This document shows, piece after piece, positions 11,836 to 26,300 of a stretch of DNA of 64,000 bases. The notes under the pieces were generated by a model that worked only from the letters and a program-made list of their open reading frames with translations, was not told where the DNA came from and searched no databases. The stretch lies in NCBI GenBank assembly GCA_013397435.1, contig VZRG01001058.1, positions 1-64,000 on the forward strand, given 5' to 3'. The stretch's first letter is position 1. Each line of letters begins with the position of its first letter. The position numbers were made by a program, and so were the translations under genes. The stretch is from Erythrocercus mccallii (Eukaryota; Chordata; Aves; Passeriformes; Dicruridae).

Positions 11836-14800
11836 TACTATCATACTGTAATACCTGCTATTGGCAGGTTTTTCACCTTATCTTGGTCAAATCAGTTTAG
11901 TCCCTTGGCAGGACACTGAGACAAGCTTGTCAGAGTCAGTAGTTTTGGCTTTGTCTCTACTTTCCCTACAGCCACTCTTCCATGAGTCTTGGAGGTCACC
12001 TTCTGTTGTCTCCCCTCAATACAATATTTTTCTGCTTTCTTGAATCTTTTAATATCTTTAAGTGTCCAGCCATCAGTGATTATTTTCTTTGTCACTCCTA
12101 ACCATTTTCTTCACCTGACTACATCCTTTTTATAGCTACCAAGATCTTATTTTAGTCTTTAAACACTAGCACATAAAATAGCCATAAGTACACAGTTTCA
12201 TAGAACAACCACCACCTTTTTGTGTTAGATACACCATTTGTGTCTCTATAACTCTTTGCAGATCCTCGACACAGATTTTCTCAAGTATTTTCACTCCTGT
12301 CTTCCAGCTGCTGTCTACACAGCAGGTTCTTTTCCCTTCTTAAATACCTTATCTGAGAGACACTACCACTGTCCCAGACAGTTTTTGTTTTTAACCCTCC
12401 TTAAATGGGCTAACAAAATAGGCAAAGATTAGGTTGCATTGTTCAGAATGTTTTTTTAACGGCTGCAATTTATATTTGTTCACATTGTATGTAAGAGATG
12501 ACTTTTCTAGCAGGAAAATAATTTAGTCTGTCTGATATCATCCTAATGCTGACTCTTCAGTAAGAAAAAATATCTGTTATTGATGTACTATGTGACCACA
12601 TCACATGGTTTGATATGAAGTACTAAATATGGCAGGAAGAGCTTGGTGCAGTTCTGTTTCTATTCTGTAGTATTAGCAAATACAGGGTTGAAATGTATGC
12701 AAAGAGCTCTGTGTCTGCTCAGACTGTCAAATATTTATGCATATTTTATATATATCCCAAATAACACACTGTAGCGCTGTGAACTGCTGGACTTGCATGA
12801 GAATGGGAACAGAAGGTTACACAAGTCAACATCAGAGTACAGTATGTTGCTGTATGTTGTGCTACTCCTTATGCTGTAGTGGGAAAGCTTATGGAGTGAG
12901 TACTATAGTGCATGGTATATATTGTCAAACTCTTCTAGTGGAAGTACATCCTACTTTTGTGATGATTTTATTGTTTAATAACTACCTGCAGTGTTCTGGA
13001 CACTGTAATGTGTGCTTGTGCTGGTTTTCACTAGCCAGACAGATGAAACCAAGCATTTCCTGAGACACCAAGAAAAACTGTCTCCTACCATGAGCCAGGA
13101 GCCTGGCTGGGGTTTGTTTTTTTTAACTCATGATAAATTGTACAATTATTGGAGGAACTGAAATAAGACTAAAAAGAGGACTAAGTACTGTGGAAGTCCT
13201 TAGGGAAATTCTGTTAAAGCTCCTTTCTGGTGCCCTATTTAAAGATAGGGAATTCTCTTCAGCTCCTTGTGCTGATGTTTGAATAGATAGTTTCTGTGAA
13301 GGAGCCTCCTTAGTGATTCAAACCCCTTTGACTTCAGGGAGTAGTGTGCATCTTTGACCCAGCAATGAGTGTGCTGATCAGAGTGCACATCCAGAGTGCT
13401 ATGAAGCAGAGGAAGCATATCACAATTTTACATACTAGATAATATTAAGGTACTTGTGCAAAGGTGTCCGCACATCAATAACTCAACGGGGATAAAGTTA
13501 TAAAAATGTCTTTTGGGGGGTTATCATGTTTCTTCAAATGGGCTTTCTAAGTGATCAGTAGAATCTTGGTGAAACTTCTGCTTCATTGTGAGAATTTTTG
13601 AAATATGAGTAAGCCCATGTGGACTTTTAAAGAGAATCCTTGGGAGGTTTTATGACTCACTATTGGCATGGACGTTGATCAAGATGCTACATGTTATATT
13701 AGATACTTCATGTTTTTCAGAAATGCTTGAGGAAATAGCTTGTAGTTCAGCACATTAGAAATAGCACTGGTAGCAGATGGCCAAGAGAAAATGCTGTAGA
13801 AAAGTTGATTGTGTGACTCTGATTTCTTGCAAACATGTAGTGCAGGCTGAGCAAGGTCTTCCAGCACTGGCAAAATGAAGGTTTTGCCATTGAGCTGTGT
13901 AGCTGAGCACAACCCTGATATTTTGGTAGGTGATCGTGACTATGAAGGCAGTGTTTGGAGAATTGCAGTGTGAGCATGGACAGGAGTAGGTAACTGTCCT
14001 TCACAAGCAGCTGATCCCGAAACAGACTGTCTTGGCGGTGCTCCCAAGACTCTGATTCAGTCAGTTCCTGCCTAATGAACTGAAGACCACCTTCCTGATA
14101 ATTAAGAAGAAACAATCTGCCTGGATTTTATCCAGCTTCAGATTTTTAAGCTGACATTCTGAGCACTTTTTGTGCTAGGTAGTTGAGTGCTCAAAAGTTG
14201 TTATCCTCTAAATCACGTGGATTGGAGGAGAAATTTCTATATTTTTGGTTTGTTGCATCTGAGGTAGTATCTACAATATGCATGTCTCTCTGATTGTTAG
14301 ACCACTTTTTCTGAGTATAACTACTTCTATTCCAGTTTGGATAGCATCTCTAATGTAAACGTTCTATGTCTAAAAGAATAATAACACAGAATTGCAAGGC
14401 ATCAGGCATTCTGTGTATTTATCTAATTTTGCCTAGATAAAGTTTCAGTTTAGTGACCTCCTCAGGAGCAGGCACTTCACAGACTTCTTTTTGACAGTAT
14501 CATGGGAATTGATAGCCCCAGCGATCACTCTTTGTTCCTAATTAGTTTATATTCAAAGTAATCTAAACTTCTTGAAATATTTCCAGGGTTTGGCACAAAT
14601 GGTGGGTCTCAGCAGCAGAGCCAGTTGATATTGCCTTATATTATGTGTGGAAATCAGATAAATTTTATCTGTCTCATTTCATTTTACACTCAGATGAGAG
14701 AGTTGAGCAACCTTTCTCTGGGCTGTTCTTCAGTCCCTATGTTTACTTACAGCTCTTCAATTGCATCTTCCATGTGGAAGATCTTTCCACTCACAACCAG

Positions 14801-16229
14801 GCAGAAATAATATGATACTTGATAGTTGTAAGTGTCTGAGACCACAACCAGTTATTTTTCACTGCTACCACCTGCAAAGGATTGCTTTTGTTTGAATAAA
14901 GACTACTTATGGAATTGGACTTTCAGGGTGCAGGGCTGTCTTTCTAATTCTCCCTGTAGTGGTAGGAACTAGTGAGATGTCAGAAAATAGATTTCCATGT
15001 CAGAAACTTTGGAAGTCCAGTAGTGTTTGTCTAGTCTAGTTTAGAACTACCACCTGCTCTGCAAGGATTCTCTGTGTACCATATTTCTCATTCAAGAGAA
15101 GTAAATCCTGACAAAACAGGGAAAATCTCACACTGTCATTAAGTCACCTTAACAATTTTCATACAGTTAAACTGGGGAAGTGATGTTTTTACTGTATGAG
15201 GGAGTGGGCATAGCTGCCATAGATAGGGATGTTTAAAGGGATGTATGACATGCTGGTGTAGCTACAGCAGCTGGAGATGGTCTGTTTTCATGCTCCAGCC
15301 TGATAGTCTTGATGGCAAAACTGTAGTCTTGATTTAAATGGGATGAAAAAATATTTTCACAGCTCTTCTTCCCTTGAAAAATTCTTTTTAATACAATTTA
15401 TGACTTGGAGGTTCTGTAGTTTGGAAAGAGTGCACACATATTGATTGGTTTTCCTGCCATGTTTTGAGTAAAATACATTATTCAGTGATTACGTATAAAT
15501 TTTCACTGATTTCTTTATTGATAGCTTTGTTTCCTGATATGTCAAGGGAATGAGAGAGCATGACTAACGTTTTCTGATCTTAAAAATTGCCAACTGTATG
15601 TTAATTTTCATTTTAAAATTAATTCATGGCTGAAGTGACTGTACTGCTGATTTTAAATATAAAGCATATTTACCAGGAGAAAACTAGAAAATTGACTTTA
15701 CTTGGAGTGATGAGTTAGAAATTATCAAAGTTTACCTCTGTCTTGCTGACAAAGCAATCCATCTAAAGAAAACATGGCAGGGCATCTGAGCATGGTAAAG
15801 TAGCATGTACTGCGTACCGTTGGGATGTGGAATGTGCTAGAGAGGTAAAAAAATAAAATATTGAACACTATGAGTATTGCAGCCACCAGCAGTGTGCAGT
15901 CATTCAGAATAACTAATGCCTGTGGTGCCGGTCATTAGTCATGGTCATGGTGCCTCAGGCAAAAGAGATGGGGACCACAGACTGTCTCCTTGGAATACAT
16001 GAAATGAATACAGAAGGTGTGCTATTGCATGGGCAGCCTGTTATCATCATCAGATGATTAATTCCTTTGTTTTCCAGGAAATATATACTAAATGGAGAAG
16101 TGGGGGAACCAGTCTTGCAGCTTGTTGTAACTACTAGGACCCATCTCAAAAGGGATAGGATTTGCCTCAACCAACAAACCATCTTTTTAATTAATCTCAT
16201 TTTAGTCTGGGCATGTAATACAGGTCAGA

Positions 16230-16254
16230 AGAAGCACTTTGTAGAAGTGCTTCT
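16230..16254. repeat. Short perfect hairpin, 10-bp arms
   Basis: AGAAGCACTT and its complement AAGTGCTTCT are separated by TGTAG. Ten-base-pair arms with a 5-nt loop are expected occasionally by chance in 64 kb. No longer precursor-like stem surrounds it. Confidence 0.7.
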
Positions 16255-17999
16255 CCATTGACTGTAACTGGAATCCAGATGCCTTGTGCAGGTGATTGAT
16301 GTCTGTGTAAAAGGCATCTCAGTTTTAGGTGGTGAGATTCTCATGTGCCAAATCCCAGTGTTCATATAATAAAAATCAGTGAACCATAGTAATGTCAAAA
16401 ATGGTATTTAAAGAACCAAAATAAAATGTATCAAGTTTTTCCATGAGACATCTAGTGGTATGCACTTAGAAATGAATGTGTTACTGAAATAAGCAATAAA
16501 AGAAATTAAATTCCATATTTAAAAAAGCAGATTCACAGCATTGGTATTTTCTTTGTGACCCAAATGAAGGCAAAATAAGTACAGATTTATAATCAGAAGA
16601 CGTTTCCCATCATAGATGATAAGAATAAATTCTTTTAGAATTTGGGCCTCATGGGCACTAGTCAGGAGAAACTGCACTTCTTAAATATATTGTCCATAAC
16701 CACTGATAAACAAGAAACATTTAATGAAGGAACCTGCTGATGGTAGCTACTGAGACTGACTGAAGTGCATTTCTAGCAGAGAAGAGTGAAGTTGTGCAGA
16801 GACACAAGCTGACCCAGAATAAATACTTCAGGAACATGCTCTCTTTCTGGACTGATCCTGCTACATGAAAGGGACTGAAAAGGTGATTCAGGATGGGCAT
16901 GGATGAGAGAAATTCAGTTTCTTTTCTGTGTTCTGGAAGACTATTAAATGTTCAGCTAGGCTTTCTGAGACCTGTCAGATTGAGCATAACAGTATCAAAG
17001 CTATTAAATTAAATTCCTGATTTGTTTTAACTCTTTTCACATAGAGGTAAGGACAGGATGTACCTGCACCTCAGGCTGAAACGCACTCTCCATACACCCA
17101 GCAGCACACTGTTCCGTAACACAGACTGTTGGCTCCCATGTACACATACGTGCACTAGGCCACAGCTAAAACAAAATAGTGATTTACATTATGAGGGGTT
17201 ATATGGTGCTTACTTGGCATGTTATTATTGTTGCTCTTTAAATAAAATCCCCTGAAGTTTATTTCTGACAAGATTGTAGTAACTGTAGTACCATTAAACG
17301 GTCGTTAGGAACATTTTGTTTATGTAGAATTAAAATAATATAGTTGTTCAGGAGATTGCAGACTTCCTTTTGTGGGCATTTGTAATTATTTGGGACCAAA
17401 TCCAGTTTCCAGTGAACTGGATAGGAATCTCACTCAGTTCCAGAGGGACTTGTGTCAAATTTCTTTAGGTTTTTGAAGATGCTTTATAACATTGAGGTTT
17501 TAGTTGAGTGCCTGAAACAGTGAGGACCAAGACTTCCTTTGGGACTCTGTGCAATGGGAATATGTGCAATGATATACTTTACCATGAAATCTTTTTAACT
17601 GGATGTGGTAATGAGGAAGTTGATCGGTCTACCTGGTTACTAGGTCATAAGTTGTTTGTATAATAACATAGGAAGTATGGGGAATAAACCAGAGGACACC
17701 AATTCTTAATCCATGAGCATCACTGTGACTGAACTGGTATAGCAAAGACATAGTGAGAGGACAGGGAGAAGAAAAGGCTGTTGTATATTTTGGTTCAGAT
17801 ATTTGTGCTGTGACCCAGCTGTAGAGGGAATTGGACATACAGATGCTCTGTGAGTAATAATAATAATAGGAAAAAGCTCATGGGTTCCTTTTATGCAGGC
17901 ATTGTACAGACCACCAAACAGGTCAGGTAGGTGGGGATTTTTATTGTCAGGGTACAGATGATGCTGAAAATGAGTGATTTTAATAAACAGTCACCGGCT

Positions 18000-20095
18000 G
18001 GAAGGCAGTGAAGGAGAATACCAATGTGCTTTGCAATGCACTTACAACCAAATTTTGAGACAGTGGGAAAAGTAATCTAAAGGGGAGCTGTTATATTTTA
18101 TACCAACTCCAAGGGAGAAACTGTTAAAGAATTGAGAGAGAAAAGGAAGGTTGAGTGAGAGCTACCCCACAATGGCAGGACTTGCAGATTTCAGGAAGGG
18201 AAAGAAGTCAAAGAATTAGAACAACAGGTTTCAAGGGGATATGAGAGGAGAGTGGGCATAACCTCTTTGGAAAGGAGTCTGGAGAAAAGAAGTTAAAGAA
18301 TAGTTTGCTCCCCAAAGAAAAATTATAAAGATAAAAAATGCAAATTAAGACAGCACAAGAGAATTACAAAAAGCATAGTAAAATAAATCTGTCTAAAATA
18401 TAAGCAGCTCATTTATGTCAAGCACAAGAAGGAACCATGTATAAAATTAAAACTAGTTTGGATTATTTAGAACAAATACAAAAGAATAGCAAAAGATGCA
18501 GAGAAAAGAACAAACCCCAAAATACATCAAAGAAGCCAAGACCAAAAAATGTGTACAAGAAAATATTTTGTACAATAAGTACATAAGGAGTAACAGAAAT
18601 GGTTCTGGAAGTATATTTTTGGTAAGAGCATATTCCTGGAAAGTGTTGCTCTACTGATTAACAGAAGTACACTGGTCTTCACTAGTGTTATTTTGAGTAT
18701 ATGGAAAACAGCCTAGAACAGAGAAAGGACAAATCAGAGAGTACTTAATGTGTTAGGTGTTCCCAGGTTAGCTGTGTCTCAGATTTGCTATATTTGGAAA
18801 CTGGAAGAATTTTCTAAATTAGTCTCAGCCCTGTTAACAGTTACCATTGAGAATCTGAAGAAGAAAAATGAGTGTGAAAAAAGTTCCAGAAAAAGAGAAA
18901 AACATATCCTTAAAAGGAGGGGGGAGCTATGGATGGAAGAGTTCTGTCACAGATTTGCAGATTATTTCTGTTCCTAGAAGAATTACAGACAAATATTCAT
19001 TTTGTAAATATCTAAAGAAAGTAACAAACAGCAATCAGCATAGATTTGTTGGAACTATCTAATACCCTGTAACAAGAAATAAAAATTTGTGGATAAAAGA
19101 AAAGGAGCAGATGCCCTACATTTTCATTTAAAGAAATTTCTGAATGCTGTCTTACAAGAGTCCCCTATAAACAAGCTAGGGATGTTTATATGTAAGTTGC
19201 CTGGGATACAGTTGCACAACTGGTTGGATAAGGTAAACCCAAGCAGCTACTCTTGTTTCACTCACGTGTATTCCACAAGAGTTTTAGACACTAATATGTT
19301 TTTTCAGCAATAATCTGGATTATGTTTTCGAGAATACGCTTATTAAATTTGCATTTGTCACAAAGTTGAGAATTAATTGGAAGGATGCCAGAGGACAGGA
19401 TTAGGATTGAAAATGATCTTGACTTGGCTTTGAAAATAAAGTAATATTTAGCAGGTGTAAGTATATGGTGCTATACAGACACAGGACAGATGGTTAAGCT
19501 GTGGGTTTTGAAAATGATATCTGTCATAAATATGACATGAATAGACATAGTCAAGCTGTTGTAAAGAAGGCATGGATGGATGAAAAAGATATATAGCCTG
19601 TAAAATGTACAGAGTAATTCATCTGATGTACTCAGTACTCTGCTCAGTTCAAATATTGGGACCAGTTTTGAGCATCACATTTCAGTAAAGATATAGCTAA
19701 TTAGAGGGAATTCAGGGAATGGCAATAAAGATAGTTAGAGAGCTGAAAAAAAGGACTTATAAGGAAAAAAAAAAAGAACCAGAAATATTTAGCCTTGAAA
19801 GAAAAGGGTAGGTCGGAATAAAAAGTTTTCAAGTATGCGAAAAACTCCAACAAAGCACCTTGAACCAACCATTCAAAGAAACACACCCTAAACCACCTTG
19901 GACCCACACAGATGAAGGGAATGATTTGATCTCTGCATCCCGTAGGGATAGCTTAAATTATAAGAGGAAGAATTAATTTAGACATCAGGAAAAAATCCTG
20001 ACCTTAAGGTAAGATACTAAGAACAAGTTAGGTGAGAGATTGTAAGTATATTGGGAGTCTTTCAAAACATGGAAAGCATATCCAAAAATGATACA
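18000..20095 (+). mobile_element. Ancient, decayed CR1 LINE (ORF2 to 3' part)
   Basis: The similarity is to older CR1 lineages and is heavily eroded. Landmarks are AGCAATCAGCATAGATTTGTTGG (about 19030, reverse-transcriptase 'QHGF' region), TTGCACAACTGGTTGG (about 19210), GGACAGGATTAGGATTGAAAATGA (about 19395), TATTTAGCCTTGAAAG (about 19785), TTCAAGTATG and TAGACATCAGGAAAAAATCCTGACC (about 19978). Frames are broken by many stops and indels. The left edge is uncertain. The right edge lies about 180 bp before a PRKAR2B exon. Confidence 0.7.
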
Positions 20096-20273
20096 AGTGT
20101 AGCTTTGTTTCATCTACAGTTTGGAGTTGACTTGCTCTGGACCCTCTTAGAAGTATGGTTGTGTTACATTACTGTGTTTTATTGCTGTGCCACACAATGC
20201 ATTTGCTCTTCTGTAAATCTTGTGAAACACTACTGTAATTTGAATTAAGATCATCCTTTTTCTTTTATTTCAG

Positions 20274-20326
20274 TGTGTGCAGAAGCTTACAATCCTGATG
20301 AGGAAGAGGACGACGCAGAATCTAGG
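20274..20326 (+). CDS. PRKAR2B: PRKAR2B exon, acidic linker (res. 115-132)
   Basis: This 53-bp exon starts with the last two bases of a Val codon and encodes CAEAYNPDEEEDDAESR, the acidic stretch just after the RRAS autophosphorylation site. Acceptor TTTCAG, donor GTACTT. Confidence 0.95.
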
Positions 20327-23300
20327 GTACTTCATGCTTAGAGTCAAATACTTTTTCAATTCTCAGGCATTCAATTTAGGAGGAAACATGTAACTAGCTT
20401 TAACATTCCTTTCCAAAAACATCCTTATTGTAATACACTTCAATAATCTCTTGGGGTTTTGTGTTAAAGGAACATTTAAAAATTCTCTGTAATAGTCACC
20501 CATGTAGGATTTGATGTATTATTCTTAATTACCAAATCTGTGGTACATGGTTAAGGAAGCACTTTTGTGCAATTATATTTACCCAGAGAGTACCTACTTC
20601 TAAAATCTCTTACTTGGTGTCCTCACAATCTTGTGGTAGTTTCCTTTCTCAGAAGGCAGAAAAAAGTTAAACTGTAAAATTCCTAAGATTTTTCAAGGCA
20701 TCATGCAACAAATAATGAACTGTATTTATTTTATTTGTGTCACCCTTTTAAGGGCGTTTGCTTAGCTTTTAAGATGAAATAGCATGACTTTCAAGAGAAG
20801 TTTAATTGTTTATATTCTACCTAATTTTATGGCTTGTTACACTGTTCAAAATATTACCCTATAGTATTACAGCTGTACATAGCATAGAAGCATATGAGTT
20901 GAAAAACTTGATTGATACTCAGATGAACCAGACACTGGTAATTTAGTGAATCTCTGCTCACTCAGATAGTGTCAAGTCTGTTGTTTTCTCTGTGAAATTT
21001 CTGATACAAATTTAACACAGATACTATTTCAAAAAATATTCTTTAGGAAGTAGTAATGGAAAATGGCTGAATGTAAGAGTGCTGCTTTATATAAAACATG
21101 CATGCCCCAAATATGATTTGAGAGTAATAATGTTTATGTAGCAATAGTGTAGGTAAGGTGTCCAGAATGGCTTGCAGAAATTAACTGGATTCCACAGGTA
21201 TAAATATCTTGTGAGCTTGAATATAGCAGTGCTTAATTTGCTAATGGTACGGTGGTACCATTTTATCATTGAGTATTTATTCAGATCCTGAAGGTTTTGA
21301 AATGAATGAGTTATGAATCATGGCCAAAATATTGTGTAAAATGCTTAGTTGAATTAGCTCAGTCCTTCAGCTAGTGCTGCTATATGATAATCACTCTAAG
21401 ACCTTTTGTATTATATCCCTCAGATTATTCACCCCAAAACAGATGATCAAAGAAACAGACTGCAGGAGGCGTGCAAGGACATTCTTCTGTTTAAGAACCT
21501 AGACCCGGTAAGAAATTCTTGGTAATGAACAGCATTTAGCAGTGCTGCTAAGAATTGCTTCTCTTGAGCTTTGGAACAGAAATTTACAGATTTGACTTGG
21601 TAACCTCTTACGTGTGCTTTCTTGACCATAAATTCCAGAAATGCCATTTTTTAGAACTGATATATCATAAATAGTCTTTTGCTTACCACCATAAGTGATA
21701 ATATTGAAATACAGTATTATGAACCTGTACATTAATAAAAATGAATACATTAATCATATTAATTACTGTATTTTCTTATTTTAAATCTTCCTGTACATTG
21801 TTGTCTGTAAACACATCAATTAACTGGAATGTTTAAGTGTTTTCTATTAGTTACTTTTTAGTATCAAAAGGTGCTGAGTGCTCCATCAAAACAGCAAATT
21901 ACCCCCAAAGCCTTTAGTTTAGCTATGGTTGTAATTGAACAAGTGAATTACAAAACAGAGGGAAGGAGAAAGGTACCAGTGATGTGTTTACATTATTATT
22001 TCACTTAATGTAAATACCATAAAAAAGCTTCAGGTAATTTTCTTCCATGCAGATAATTTCCTTCTGCTTAGTATAAAAACAACTATGACCTTTTAAGAAA
22101 GCCTAAATGCACTGAATGCATGCTCTGGATCACACAAAGGTGATGACGCTACCAAAAGAGCACACAGGATTGTTTTAGGGAAAAGGTGAGTTTATCAATC
22201 AAAGCATGCATCCTGAGGCTGGGATGACTCACAGCATCCCAAATGCTTCCTCAAGAGATTTGATTCTGTGCTGTCAAGGGAGACAGCATGAGGGAAAGAG
22301 AAACAATTATGTAGATTTTTAAGTATGAGAACAGAAAGTTTACATTTTATTCAAGAGGGAGCTAATGGAAGGACCAGCCTGCAGCTCTGTTTGGAAGTCA
22401 GGTGCTATTACAGAGAATGCCCATTAATTTTTGCTGCAGGTTTCCAGCTCCTGCTTCTGTCTGCACAAAGACTGAACCCTGACCCTGGGTACGGTTCCCT
22501 TAGAAGTGCTGAGAAGCAGTGAGCCACAAAGCCCCAGCTTAGCAGAAGCCTGGAGTTATTGTTATAGAAGGGCATCAAGTCTCAACGTGGGTGCCAATAC
22601 ATGTGCGTTCTTGGGACAGTAGGGATCCTGACACAGAAGGTTTCCTAACTCCCTCATGCTGTCTGTTTAACAGGTAGTTAATCAGCTGTTCCACTATATT
22701 TGTTCTGGCTAAAGCCATGCACACATTTACCCTTCTGCTCCTGAATTATTTTTCTGAATAGCTTCAAGGAATCAAAGTCATATGTGGGCATCTGCTCTGG
22801 ATATGAAATTGCTTTATTATATATTTTCCTTATTGTTGGTGTGTCCTGGCTTCTACTTGGCTGGACCATCATTACATTAGCCTGCCAATTGCATTTTGGC
22901 AGACCCCTCTTGGTTAAGCTCTGAGCATTTCTCTCTTATGAGCCCTGCAACATGATAGATTATTGTGTGCTCCTAGATCCTGCTGGGATGTTAATAGTGC
23001 TTACAGCATCAATCCTCTGGATGGGATCTGCTTTGCATTACAGGGAGAGCTAGATCTTCTGTCTCAATAGACATCAGCCAGTTGGTCTGCAGGATAGGGG
23101 TCTGTTGCCTATATTGTAATTTTGTGTAGATGTAGAGCATTAAACTGCTCCAGTGTGGGCACTTGACGGACTTTTTCCAAGGATGAATTCTTCCAAGGAA
23201 TACTGAGGGATTATTTACTCTGTTTATGAAGCTCTTCTCAGGACTTTGCTTGCTGTCTTGGTTCTGATGTTTTGAAATATTTTTTTCAATTCTTCTTTGG

Positions 23301-26300
23301 AATCAGTTACCCGTAATTGCTAATAGTGCCCACAATCTGTTCCAGGTGTTTAGCAGAAGACTTCTCAGCTGAGTTCTCCCTTTGTAGAGATCTTCAATCC
23401 AAAGCCTTGAAATGCTCTCTGGGGATCTCCCAAGTCTTGTTCACCCACTTTTTCTCAGATTTTCCAGTGGATTAAGAACACTTCCTCCTGCTTGAAGTCC
23501 TTTACAGGCAGCATTCTGGAAAGCTGAATAAGATAATTATTGTTAAGGAGCTTTTCATTACAATAATTTTATTCATAAAAGACGTTGGAAAACTACTGAG
23601 CTCTGAAGAGAGCAAAGATGTTAAAATGTAGCCTTCTTAAGTCTGGCTTGTTCCTTCTTTGGAGCCAGGATCTGTAGTCCCTGGGGAACTTCTCCCACTC
23701 CTCCTTCTTGTTCTGCTTCTGAGCAGTGATTCAAGGGCTCTGCCACTGCAGTTGCCGTAATTAAATATTCCTGTGCCAGCTCTCTTCTTCACCTCTGCCT
23801 CTCCATGAGAGATGCTGCAGTTTATAGAGTGGTGTATTAGCAAAAACCTTATTTGTCTTGAAGAGAGATAATATCTTCTGTTGCTAAAGCTCAAGTCTCT
23901 GGAACAAAAGTCAAGCTTTGTATTGATAGCATCTCCCATTCCCACTGTTGTGTTTTTTGGTTGTTTTTTTCCTTGTATTGAACTCCAGCTTCTTTCTGCT
24001 GTAGTTCTGTGTATGAAAGTCACGATTTCAAAGGTCAGTTAGAGGGGAACAGACACTGTAAAGGGCTTAATGGCTTTTCCCTGATGGCCTTTTAGAGGGT
24101 GTCAAATACCATTTTCATATACAGAATAACATGTCTTACAGTGTGATCAGAACTGCATTCAGTATGTGATGCTAAGTGAAGTCCACCTTTTTTTAACATT
24201 TTATCCGACCCTCTCACACTGTATTTTAATTTGAATGGAATGATAAGATAAGGCTATCACTAAAGCCAAAGGAGAAATTGCAGTAGTTGGGAGTGACTTA
24301 CAGTTCTCTGCTCAGCATGGTAATTAAAGAAGCCATTTGAAATGACAAGAGCCATCACATAAAATTAAACCCAGCAGAACCACTTGAATGTAAGGCTAAA
24401 TGAGAGAGGAGAAAAAGATAACCATCAGACTTTGAGACAACTTAGGACTTGCTATACACACACAACAGTGCCTTGAACCCTCATTTAACTATAGTAGGTT
24501 TTTTTAATATCAGATAGGTAAATTTGCACATATATATTTATAAATATCAGTATTTCACATATTGTCTGTGATTAAAAATATAATAATGTAAACATCAGTT
24601 CTGATACATTTCCCTGAGCAACATTCTTATGTTTTAAAGGCCAACTGGTAGTCTGAAGTTACTTGAATTTTATGGAAACTTTCTTTAACTTTGTAGATTG
24701 ATGAGGATGGGACTGGTCAGTGAATGTGAGTTCAACAATGTATTCCTCAGTAAACTCCCTTAAATAAAAAATACTTTCAAAGAATTGGCATTTTAGCAAT
24801 TTTTTGCCTTTCTGGGGGCTTAATCGTTTGCCATCTAGTTGCCGCCACTCAGAATCAGTTTTACCTAGCGTGTTGCAGTTTTGGAAGAATTACTTCAAGA
24901 GAAAAATATGAATTGAAACATGCATTTGCAAGAAGATGGGGGAAGGAGGTTTTGCAGAGGTACTTGGTTACATTTTAGAGGACCAGATCAGGAAAGAATC
25001 AGGAGACAGGTCTATTCAAATGTCTGTTTTCTTCTTCCCAAGCTATATTAGATTAACTCATTCCTCTTCTAATGCATCTCTTCCTGTTCTTCTTCCCAGG
25101 AAAACCTCTTCCTCTTAGAGTATTGTTTGTTGTCCTTCTCAGTTGCCTGCTTCCCCATTACCAGAAACCATGATATTTCTGTTTTGCTCCTCGGATTGTC
25201 ATGATGTGCCAGGCTGGTTACGCTGCCTGCACACACAAGGCATGTTACCAGATACCCTCCTGCATGCTCCAGGTGCTGGAGGTTACTACAGTGGGCTCTG
25301 AAGCTGCTCTCTTTCCCTTCCACTTTCACTTTGTGTAAGACAGTAAAGAGAAAACTAGATGATGACCAAATGTCTTCAGCCCTTACAGAGGATAAGCCTG
25401 AAGTTGCTATCACTGAAATTTCTCTCTGTTCAGTCTGTTTTATCACAAGGAAGAATAGCAGCAGCAGCTCATCTACTGGCCAAGGAAGCCTTCTACACTT
25501 CCTTTTTACAATATAATTCAGAGTTGTTCTTTTGGTTTTGTGTCTTAAGAGGAAAATGTGCTGAGGTGATTAACAACTAGCTGTTTAGTTTGGATATTAC
25601 AGCCCATAGGGCAGCTGTTAAAAAAACCTGATGAATCTTTTATCAGAGCAAGAGGCTGGCTCAAGGGGCTGGTACCATCAAAGCTGAGCCGTGCCCTTGC
25701 ACTTAAAGTCTGAATCCTTTCTTTGGCAAAAATTCACAAGCAGTGTTAGAGCATCTGTTCTCTTTCAGAGAAAGAAGTTTAATATTGGACAGCTTTGCCC
25801 TGCTAATGCTTGTACAGGATACTTAAAATAGGTCTTGACCCTTTTCTAAAAAGTAATAAATTATACATATTGTTCACAAATATTCAAGTGCAATTTCTGG
25901 GCATATTGCCACTTATGTACCTGGAGTATTAGTGTAAGAGAGCACAAATATTGATTAATCAATTAGAATTGATTAACTTGAAAGAAGATGAAAGAGAACA
26001 TAATGTAACTGTTTCATGAATAGTGGAATCTTATACTGGAGGCCAAGTCATTCCTTGAAACCACTAAGAAAAGATCCTCATGGTGCTCTTGAGTTCTTAA
26101 GAATCTCAGTGAAGAATTAGAACTACAGATTTTGGACCAATTAATGGGAACATAGACCCCCACCCCCTACATATATATATATATATATATATATATACAC
26201 GCACACATTTATACATATATAAAATATGTGTATAATATATATAACTGAGCCCAGAATGCCTGAACATGTTAATCCTCTGTCCTCTTAGATGACACAAAGG

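Larger units (their letters stand above)
1..20273 (+). other. PRKAR2B: PRKAR2B upstream intron (partial)
   Basis: This AT-rich stretch ends at a pyrimidine-rich tract and CAG acceptor (20271-20273) before the first PRKAR2B exon in the window. No exon for the phosphosite region (INRFTRRAS type) was recognised in it, so the N-terminal exon or exons lie further left. It contains CR1 copies at 4804, 8178 and about 18000, a solo LTR at 7180, a GC-rich patch near 845-1010 and short tandem repeats. The rest shows stop-rich frames and nothing I can name. Confidence 0.8.

Noticed and set aside
12737..13063. 108-codon Cys-rich plus-strand open frame
   Set aside because: The Cys residues follow from TGT/TGC-rich intron sequence. 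There is no pattern of a known Cys-rich family and no signal peptide.
13747..14115. 122-codon minus-strand open frame in a PRKAR2B intron
   Set aside because: No recognised family, no splice or promoter context, and an overlapping frame is open beside it. Treated as chance.
16230..16254. Hairpin as a microRNA precursor
   Set aside because: The stem is only 10 bp with no extension. It is too short and within chance expectation.
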